Assembly (NCBI GenBank): GCA_038058335.1
Contig: JBBUBI010000032.1
Span: 1 to 36,548 of the forward strand
From: JBBTVO01 sp038058335
GTDB taxonomy: Bacteria > Patescibacteriota > Microgenomatia > Levybacterales > UBA12049
DNA length: 36,548 bases
Reading direction: 5' to 3'
Position numbers and translations under genes: made by a program
In this document: positions 30,437 through 36,548 of the stretch, piece by piece
Numbering within the stretch: the stretch's first letter is position 1
Layout of the letters: every line of letters starts with the position of its first letter
Notes under the pieces: model-generated
Told to the model about the DNA's origin: nothing
Seen by the model: the letters and a program-made list of their open reading frames with translations, nothing else
Database searches by the model: none

Positions 30437-31679
30437 TCGAAAGATTTTTTATGAAAAACTCTTTTCCGTGAATCTGATTTAATTCAAGTATTCCTATTCC
30501 CTTTTCTTTTCCGGTCATGAGAAAGTAAATACTTTTAAAATTTGTTTCATTTGTCTTCGAAAAATCCTTGAGTGCGAAAAGCAATTTCTCATCACCCCAA
30601 TCATCTTTAAGCTTCAGGTTCAAAAACTTTAAAAGCATTTCCGCTTTTTGCATTTCTTCTTTTGTCTTTTCTCTGGACAAACCCTGCAAGGCGAGTTCCT
30701 TGAACTCTGACAGCGTTCTCATTCTGGATTTGGACGACTCGATGATAACCTCTGATTTATCAGAACTTAACGCTTTCATAATCTCCTGATCATCTTTATA
30801 AAAATCCTTTAATCTTTGATCAAGATTATCAATACTTCTTATCCAAACACCATTTAGCCATTCTAGCTTCTTGATATCAAAAATTGGATTTGATACGTTA
30901 ATATCTTTAAGTTCAAAAAGCTTAATCATTTCATCAATGCTCATGTATTCCCTGTCCGCTCCCGGATTCCAACCGAGAAGAGCCATGAAATTCAAAAGTG
31001 CTTCCTTGAGAAATCCATCCTCTCGATAATCCAATGCAGATTTTGCTCCATGTCTTTTGGATAATTTGGCTTTATCAGTACCTAAGATAACAGGTAGATG
31101 AACGAAAATTGGCTGCTTCCATCCAAATGCTTTATATAATTGAACATGTTTTGGTGTCGAGGAAATAAATTCCTCACCTCTTATCACATGGGTTATATTC
31201 ATGAGATGATCGTCGATTACATTTGCGAAATTATACGTAGGATATCCATCTGATTTGATGATTACGAAATCTTCTTGAATTTCATTTTTAAAAGTAATCT
31301 CTTTATCTCCTACTCCATCTGTCCAAGATGTATCGCCTTCTTTCGGCATTCTGAACCTTAATGCGCCTTCATCTTCAAAAGCAAACCCTTTCTTTCTAAG
31401 AATTTCCGCGTGGTCTTTGTAGATATCCAATCTTTTGGATTGCGTGTATTCTTCATCCCAGGTAAGACCGAGCCAATTCAATATTTCTTTTATTGCCTTT
31501 TCTGCGTCTTCTACATAACGTTCTCTATCCGTATCTTCAATTCGCAATATCAGTTTTCCCCCGTTGTGTCTTGCAAAAAGAAAATTGAAAAGTGCAGTTC
31601 TCGTATTTCCGATATGAGGTACTCCGGTTGGACTTGGCGCAAATCTTACCCGGACTTGTGCTGAGTTTTGCCTATGCAT
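30429..31679 (-). CDS. gltX: Glutamyl-tRNA synthetase
   Basis: 416 residues from ATG 31679. Class I motifs PHIGN (21-25) and KLSKR (205-209), RIEDTDRERYVEDAEKAI, and PTYNFANVIDDHLMNITHVIRGEE. Slightly short for bacterial GluRS (about 460-490), so the anticodon-binding end is reduced. A frame from ATG 31697 is longer by six codons but contains the -10 box: TTGAGT (31709-31714), 17 bp, TACAAT (31686-31691), 6 nt to ATG 31679. Non-discriminating use (Glu-tRNA-Gln via GatCAB) is possible; the window also has tRNA-Glu and tRNA-Gln. First gene of a gltX-PAP2-dgkA operon. Confidence 0.96.
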   Translation of the reverse strand: MHRQNSAQVRVRFAPSPTGVPHIGNTRTALFNFLFARHNGGKLILRIEDTDRERYVEDAEKAIKEILNWLGLTWDEEYTQSKRLDIYKDHAEILRKKGFAFEDEGALRFRMPKEGDTSWTDGVGDKEITFKNEIQEDFVIIKSDGYPTYNFANVIDDHLMNITHVIRGEEFISSTPKHVQLYKAFGWKQPIFVHLPVILGTDKAKLSKRHGAKSALDYREDGFLKEALLNFMALLGWNPGADREYMSIDEMIKLFELKDINVSNPIFDIKKLEWLNGVWIRSIDNLDQRLKDFYKDDQEIMKALSSDKSEVIIESSKSRMRTLSEFKELALQGLSREKTKEEMQKAEMLLKFLNLKLKDDWGDEKLLFALKDFSKTNETNFKSIYFLMTGKEKGIGILELNQIHGKEFFIKNLSNG

Positions 31680-31681
31680 AC

Positions 31682-31714
31682 TTGCATTGTACCGCATGTA
31701 TTTTCTATACTCAA
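31682..31714. promoter_or_regulatory. Overlapping divergent promoters (gltX and the 31718 gene)
   Basis: Minus strand: TTGAGT (31709-31714), 17 bp, TACAAT (31686-31691). Plus strand: TTGCAT (31682-31687), 18 bp, TATACT (31706-31711), ending 6 nt before ATG 31718. The -35 of one overlaps the -10 of the other, so polymerases should exclude each other. Confidence 0.6.
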
Positions 31715-31717
31715 GAC

Positions 31718-32776
31718 ATGCTCACGCTAAATCAAGCGACATCAATGACAAAAGGACTTATTAAGTGGGCTGTAATTCTTGTTTCCTTTGGGATTGCTGT
31801 TTTTCTTATTTTTAGAATTGGCGGAATAATCAAAAATATCATTTCGCCCACACCTCCTCCGCCCCCTACTGTAGCATTTGGTATGATTCCGGAAATCAAA
31901 TTTCCCATACTTGCTGAAATAAAAAGTTATTCATTTACCCTCGACACTCTTTCAGGTGATTTTCCACAATTCCCCGATAGAGCCAAAGTTTTCAAAACTA
32001 TCCCTGAATCAGCAGATCTTCTCGCACTTCAAAAAGCGATTGAAAGGGCAAGAAGTATAGATTTCAACTCGCCGCCTATCCGAATCGTGAATAACGAGTA
32101 CCAATGGTCAGACCCAACTTCAGAAAATGCAAGAAAATTGAAGCTTGATATATTTTCTTACAAATTTTCGGTAACATCATCCTACATGAACGATCCAAAT
32201 GTTATTTCTGCAAACAATCTTCCAGATCCGGAAAAAGCAAAAAGTGACGGACGAAATTTTTTGAGCAGTATGTCGGTATTAACAGATGATATTGATATGG
32301 ATAACATAATCACCACAGATCTGTCAATCTCAAACGGGAGCCTAATTCCTGCATCAAGCATTGCCAATACGCAAATCATAAAAGTTGATTTTTTTCAGAA
32401 GAAGATTGACGAACTACCAATTTATTACCCGAGCTATCCTGAATCTACCATGATGCTCTTGATCGCTGGCGGGCAAAACAGACACCAAATCGTTCAGGCT
32501 AACTTCTTCCATCAATCTATTTCAGACGAATCAGCTACTTATCCTATAAAAACAGCAAGCGAGGCGTTTGAGGATCTGAAAAATGGAAATGCGTATATTA
32601 TTAGCGGAGAAAGCAAAGATATTCTAGTACGGGATATTTCTATTGGATACTATATGAGTGATGAAAAACAGGAATATATGATGCCAATCGTGGTGCTTAA
32701 AGGAAATAACAATTTTGTTGCTTATGTCTCTGCGCTCAAAAACGAATGGGTAAATACGTCAGATTCTCAGAATTGA
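31718..32776 (+). CDS. Unknown membrane-anchored extracytoplasmic protein
   Basis: 352 residues from ATG 31718 (TATACT 6 nt upstream); a longer frame from 31592 would overlap gltX and is not preferred. One membrane helix (IKWAVILVSFGIAVFLIFRIGG), a proline hinge (PTPPPPP), then a roughly 300-residue outer domain with no Cys. Late strands GQNRHQIVQANFFHQ, AYIISGESKDILVRDISIGYYMSD and YMMPIVVL may be a repeated sandwich fold. Not recognised. Its 3' end overlaps the convergent dacA by 41 nt. Confidence 0.75.
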   Translation: MLTLNQATSMTKGLIKWAVILVSFGIAVFLIFRIGGIIKNIISPTPPPPPTVAFGMIPEIKFPILAEIKSYSFTLDTLSGDFPQFPDRAKVFKTIPESADLLALQKAIERARSIDFNSPPIRIVNNEYQWSDPTSENARKLKLDIFSYKFSVTSSYMNDPNVISANNLPDPEKAKSDGRNFLSSMSVLTDDIDMDNIITTDLSISNGSLIPASSIANTQIIKVDFFQKKIDELPIYYPSYPESTMMLLIAGGQNRHQIVQANFFHQSISDESATYPIKTASEAFEDLKNGNAYIISGESKDILVRDISIGYYMSDEKQEYMMPIVVLKGNNNFVAYVSALKNEWVNTSDSQN

Positions 32777-33686
32777 TAAGTCTTAAAAGCTCATAAGTGT
32801 CTGCAAACCTATCCTGACTTCTTAAAACAACAATAATTAAAGTATGGTCGTTATGATTCCTTGAAGTAACAAGCACGTCGCCTGCCTCTTCTGTAAAACC
32901 TGTTTTAATACCATTTACACCTTCTATGCCGAGTAGTTTATTTTTATTTAAAATAAAATAAGGAAAGCCTGAATCATCATAAATATGCTTCTGAGGCGTA
33001 GAAACAACCTTTGCAAAAATTTTATTATCCAGAGCAATCGAAGCAATATTCGATAATTCAATTGCCGTAGTAAATCCGCTCTTATCCAAAAGCCCCGCTG
33101 GGTCATCAAAATGAGTATTTTTCAGTCTCATCTTCTTCACTTCTTCATTCATCTTATCAATAAATTTATTCTCTCCACCTGGATAATTTTGAGCAATTGC
33201 AGTAGCTGCGTCATTTGCAGAAGGCAGCATCATTGCGTACAAAAGATTTCCAAATGTAATTCTTTGCCCCTTAAATAAACCCAAAACAGATCCTTCAGTA
33301 ATTGTATCCTTTACCTCAAGGACATCATCAAGCTTGTAGTTATCAAGTCCAACAAGTGCAGTCATGATCTTTGTAGTTGAAGCAGGAGAAAAGCGCAAAT
33401 TCTTATTCTTCTCATATAAAACCACTTTGCTTTCTTTGTCTATGATGAGTGCCGCCTGGGCAGTAATAAATGGTTCATATCTGTTTTTAAGAAGGGGATA
33501 GCTCTTAACCTCGTGAGCAAAATTTGGATCTTGATTGAGCGATAAGACCAGATACCTTCCTTTCTGAAATATATCTATTACTACAACAAAAAGGAGTAAT
33601 GTCACCAAGAATATGGGGACAAATAAAAAATTGTGCTGAATAACTTTTTTTTTATGAAGCTTAATCTTTCGCAGATAATCTTTCAT
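32736..33686 (-). CDS. dacA: D-alanyl-D-alanine carboxypeptidase (S11 family PBP)
   Basis: 316 residues from ATG 33686. N-terminal membrane anchor (FLFVPIFLVTLLLFVVVIDIF, 20-40), then active-site motifs STTK (S103, K106), SAN (156-158) and KTG (261-263). It trims D-Ala from peptidoglycan stem peptides on the outer face. No C-terminal amphipathic anchor as in E. coli PBP5. Starts inside the last codons of aspS (26-nt overlap, other frame). Confidence 0.94.
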   Translation of the reverse strand: MKDYLRKIKLHKKKVIQHNFLFVPIFLVTLLLFVVVIDIFQKGRYLVLSLNQDPNFAHEVKSYPLLKNRYEPFITAQAALIIDKESKVVLYEKNKNLRFSPASTTKIMTALVGLDNYKLDDVLEVKDTITEGSVLGLFKGQRITFGNLLYAMMLPSANDAATAIAQNYPGGENKFIDKMNEEVKKMRLKNTHFDDPAGLLDKSGFTTAIELSNIASIALDNKIFAKVVSTPQKHIYDDSGFPYFILNKNKLLGIEGVNGIKTGFTEEAGDVLVTSRNHNDHTLIIVVLRSQDRFADTYELLRLINSENLTYLPIRF

Positions 33687-34944
33687 CAATTCTTTCCATA
33701 TCCCTTGGAAATAGGCTTGCCTCCCTTATATTTGATAATCCCAAAAGATCCTTGGTAATTCTTTCAAGTCCCATAGCAAACCCTCCCTCAGGCGGCATTC
33801 CATAAGCAAATGCCTGTAGATATATTTCAAAATTCTCGGGTTTGTTTCCCCACTTTTTGATATTTTCTAAAAGCTTTTTATGATCATTTATTCTCTGTCC
33901 TCCGGTAACCCACTCCTCGCTAATGCCTAGGAGATCAAAGCTTAGGGTGAAATCAGGATCTTTCTCATCCGGCATTGTGTAGAATGGTCTTTTCTTGACA
34001 GGATAATGAGTGATAAACACAAATGGCGCTCCGGTCTCCTCCTCAGCCCATTTACATATTTCTTTCTCGTCCGACGAATCAAGATCCGGTTCATTCCTAT
34101 GATCTCTTTTGGTACGCTTCAGAATTATTTCTTGTGCTTCCCTCATCTTAATTCTTGGAATTTCTTTCTTGATTTCCGGCAATTTTATCCCAAGAATTTT
34201 AACTTCTTTTTCGTTTTCTTTTCTGACCGCTTCAATAATTGACTTAACAACTTTCTCGGCCATATTCATAAGCTCCTCCCATGAATTAATAAATCCCATC
34301 TCAGCATCAAGACTTACGTATTCTGATAAATGCCTTGTAGTTACCGACGGCTCCGCTCTATACGCATGCGCAATCGTAAATACTCTTTCAAAAATCGAAG
34401 TCATTATTTGCTTATACATTTGAGGAGATTGTGCGAGAAATGCTTTCTTATCGTAGTAATCAACCGAAAATACCTCAGCTCCACCTTCAGTTGCGCTTGG
34501 AACTAGTGTTGGGACAAAAATTTCAGTAAATCCTTCATCTTTCAAAGCTTGCCTAAATGCTTTAGCAATGGTCTCCTGAATTTTAAAAATTGCCGTAACT
34601 TTGGGATGACGAAGGGTCAAAGCGCGATGATCTAGAAGCGTAGGAAGCTCCAGATTTAGAGTCTCTCCTCCCATATCAAATGGTAAGGTATTTGCTTTTG
34701 CCAAAATTATTAGATTTTCAACACCAATCTCCACCTTTCCAGTTTCAAGATCTTCGTTAATAGTTGCTTCCGGCCTTTCTTTTACGAATCCCTCAATTTC
34801 GATTACTGATTCCGGACTTAGCTCTAGTGCTTTTTTATAAACTTCCTCGGAAACCTTGGGATTTATGACTAACTGAATTATTCCAGAACGGTCGCGCAAA
34901 TCAATAAAAATTAATTTCCCATGATCACGCCTGGTCTTAACCCA
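33661..34944 (-). CDS. aspS: Archaeal-type aspartyl-tRNA synthetase, N-terminus lost in the gap
   Basis: 428 codons remain. OB-fold anticodon domain begins WVKTRRDHGKLIFIDLRDRSG; class II motif 1 region FKIQETIAKAFR, then ATEGGAEVFSVDYYDKKAFLAQSPQMYKQ, motif 2 AHAYRAEPSVTTRHLSEY and motif 3 GGFAMGLERI. The short spacing between motifs 2 and 3 lacks the bacterial GAD insertion, so it is the archaeal/eukaryotic type (about 430-440 residues), often non-discriminating for Asn-tRNA. Only about 15-25 residues should be missing at the N-terminus. Overlaps dacA by 26 nt. Confidence 0.95.
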   Translation of the reverse strand, partial: WVKTRRDHGKLIFIDLRDRSGIIQLVINPKVSEEVYKKALELSPESVIEIEGFVKERPEATINEDLETGKVEIGVENLIILAKANTLPFDMGGETLNLELPTLLDHRALTLRHPKVTAIFKIQETIAKAFRQALKDEGFTEIFVPTLVPSATEGGAEVFSVDYYDKKAFLAQSPQMYKQIMTSIFERVFTIAHAYRAEPSVTTRHLSEYVSLDAEMGFINSWEELMNMAEKVVKSIIEAVRKENEKEVKILGIKLPEIKKEIPRIKMREAQEIILKRTKRDHRNEPDLDSSDEKEICKWAEEETGAPFVFITHYPVKKRPFYTMPDEKDPDFTLSFDLLGISEEWVTGGQRINDHKKLLENIKKWGNKPENFEIYLQAFAYGMPPEGGFAMGLERITKDLLGLSNIREASLFPRDMERIDERLSAKD

Positions 34945-35044
34945 NNNNNNNNNNNNNNNNNNNNNNNNNNNNNNNNNNNNNNNNNNNNNNNNNNNNNNNN
35001 NNNNNNNNNNNNNNNNNNNNNNNNNNNNNNNNNNNNNNNNNNNN
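34945..35044. other. Assembly gap of 100 N
   Basis: Exactly 100 unknown bases, the usual placeholder for a join of unknown length. The end of recJ and the start of aspS lie in it; the two genes appear in one frame only by chance. Confidence 0.98.
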
Positions 35045-36492
35045 ACCAATAAGTTCTTTGTGAGGAAAACCGGCTGAGGATTACCTGCTCCAAACGGAGA
35101 AAGCTTAAGCATACTTTCATAAAAATCAGAATTAATATTTTCCAAAAAAATTTCAGTATCAATCTTCACAACTCTTTCAAGAAATTCAGGTTTTATCAAA
35201 GTTCCTGCGAGCTTTTCAAATCTTTCAGTCAATTCTTTTATTCTAGCTGTCTCTACCGTAAAACCTGCAGCCATAGGATGCCCGCCCGCATCAACCAATA
35301 AATCTGACGCTTTTCTTATAAACTCTATAATATTAAATCCGCTCACGGAGCGGGCTGAAGCCTTGCTGTATTTCTCTCCAATTGCCAAGACTATCGCTGG
35401 ACGATAAAATTCCTCTACCAACCTCCCTGCGATCAAACCTATGATTCCCGGCTGATAAGTTTCGTCACCAATGACAATTAAATTTTTCAGCTCGCCGCCC
35501 TGAGCTCTGACTTTATTCTTCGCATGATCAAACGAAGAAAATGTTATATCCTGTCTTCTTTTGTTCGTTAATCCCAGCTTCTTCGCTAATGCCTCACAAC
35601 TTTTCTCATCCTTGGTACATAACAACCTCAAGCTTTCTATCGCAAGCTCTATTCTCCCCATTGCATTGAGTCTGGGAGCCAAAACATGCCCAATCTGAAA
35701 AACATCTATTTCGCTTTTTACAATTCCGGCTTCTTTGATCATCGCAAGAAGTCCAGGTCTTTTTGTATTCCTCAACTCCTCGAGCCCATGTTTAAGAATT
35801 ATTCTGTTAAGCTCTTTAAGTGGAACAAGATCTGCGACTGTAGCAATCGCAGCAAGGGTTAAATGATCAAACTTATTTTTATTTGTTAAATGTGAATTGT
35901 TAATTGTTAATTGTTGCGCCAACAAATAAGCTACTCCCGCTCCGCAAAGCAGTGTCGTATGTACTATTGAAAAAGCCTTCGGAAGTTTATTTGAAGGGAC
36001 ATGATGATCCGTAATGATCACATCAATTTTACTTTTGTTAGCAAAATCTACAGCACTATTTGCGACAATTCCGTTGTCAACGGTGATTATTAATTTAGTT
36101 CCAGGATGTTTTTTCAGGATATTTGTTATCCCTTTTTCTGAAAGTCCATATCCTTCATCAATTCTATGAGGAATGTAAGGCAAGACTTTAGCTCCCAAAG
36201 AGCTTAATGTTTCCCAAAGAATTGCACTTCCACAAATTCCGTCTACATCATAATCTCCAAAAACAATAATCTGCTCTCCTTCTTTTATCGCCTTATTAAT
36301 TCTCTCTATAGACTTGCCAACTTCTTTTCTATCAATTTTTGCATTTTCAATCGTAAGATCTAATAAATCGGGCGTCAGGAATTTTTCAATTTCTTTTTTA
36401 GTTTTGAGACCACGGTTCTCCAGCAATATTTTGACAATCTCGTCATTATCTAATTTTTTATTTTCTTTATTTAGAACAATCCATTTCTTCAT
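35045..36492 (-). CDS. recJ: Single-strand DNA exonuclease RecJ, C-terminus lost in the gap
   Basis: 482 codons from ATG 36492. DHH motifs DYDVDG (80-85), TVDNG (137-141) and TDHH (161-164), ARLNAMGRIE and GHPMAAGF of the DHHA1 domain, then the OB-fold start. RecJ degrades 5'-ended single strands in recombination and mismatch repair. The missing C-terminus should be about 80 residues. TINNSHLTNKN, in the loop after LLAQQL, is encoded partly by three AATTGTT repeats. TATAGT with upstream TGC (complement of 36511-36516) lies 18 nt before the ATG. Confidence 0.95.
35895..35915. repeat. AATTGTT x3 inside recJ
   Basis: Three perfect 7-bp units, total 21 nt and therefore in frame, coding within a variable loop of RecJ. 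Confidence 0.75.
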
Positions 36493-36520
36493 AAGATAAA
36501 ATCTTGATATACTATAGCAA

Positions 36521-36543
36521 ACCCCACCGAAGCGGGACAAGCT
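36521..36543. repeat. Candidate dispersed repeat ACCCCACCGAAGCGGGACAAGCT
   Basis: GC-rich element upstream of recJ in AT-rich DNA, just behind the -10 box. Its complement AGCTTGTCCCGCTTCGG recalls known CPR small repeats. Recurrence elsewhere cannot be seen in this window. Confidence 0.35.
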
Positions 36544-36548
36544 ATGAA

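Noticed and set aside
33661..36540. One 959-residue protein spanning RecJ and AspRS
   Set aside because: The frame passes through 100 N and joins two unrelated complete families; each is annotated separately as partial.

Overview
The window is a bacterial chromosome segment, AT-rich (by eye mid-to-high 30s % GC), with very short intergenic gaps, many small proteins and overlapping start/stop codons. The mix suggests a Candidate Phyla Radiation (Patescibacteria) genome, most likely near Microgenomates: an archaeal-type AspRS, polyprenol-dependent GT-C glycosyltransferases with a YfhO protein, short palindromic repeats read in frame inside genes, two glycine-rich or short RRM proteins, and a lone NMO-type flavoprotein and pantetheinyl transferase with no fatty-acid genes nearby. 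This placement is inference; no rRNA is present. A run of exactly 100 N (34945-35044) marks a scaffold join, so recJ and aspS are both incomplete and are not a fusion.

Layout. 1-5722 (minus) is a surface-glycosylation operon: a polyprenyl-phosphate sugar synthase, two GT-C transferases and a YfhO protein that runs off the left edge. Next come tRNA-Glu(CUC) and a tiny GIY-YIG nuclease gene framed by inverted REP-like repeats and a partial copy of the tRNA 3' end. 6229-12019 (minus) carries a deaminase, a PHP phosphoesterase with a double-domain pantetheinyl transferase, DedA, a coiled-coil protein and Lon; lon has a CIRCE operator. 12153-14348 (plus) carries DUF1003, a PQQ-type sugar dehydrogenase and a glycine-rich RRM protein with a structured leader. 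14430-18000 (minus) holds a CxxC-bearing PD-(D/E)XK nuclease, an ArsR-like pair, an AbrB/Doc toxin-antitoxin pair, a Fic protein with iterons and an alkyltransferase. 18124-22014 holds a GT2 (plus) and an RRM-GT4-GH13 operon (minus). 22224-27373 (minus) is a row of single genes: Nudix-like, SET, FtsK-gamma-like, alpha/beta hydrolase, HD, NMO flavoprotein, MFS. 27495-29442 has a membrane-anchored protein, tRNA-Gln(CUG), and a secreted protein with a long leader. 29484-31679 is gltX-PAP2-dgkA. A divergent unknown membrane protein, dacA, aspS and recJ finish the window.

Regulatory theme. For about eighteen genes a -10 hexamer (TATAAT or a near match, several with an extended TGn) ends only 5-9 nt before the start codon. 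This predicts leaderless mRNAs and settles several start codons. By contrast, both RRM genes and the secreted-protein gene have 100-170 nt leaders with hairpins and strong Shine-Dalgarno sequences. The window therefore seems to use two initiation modes. Small dispersed repeats appear to have supplied -35 boxes in at least two places.

The genes link in several ways: polyprenol-phosphate recycling (PAP2 plus undecaprenol kinase), glycan transfer (GT2/GT-C/YfhO) and peptidoglycan trimming (DacA) together describe a cell-envelope pathway; Lon under CIRCE gives proteostasis control; and the TA/Fic/GIY-YIG genes with repeats form the accessory fraction.
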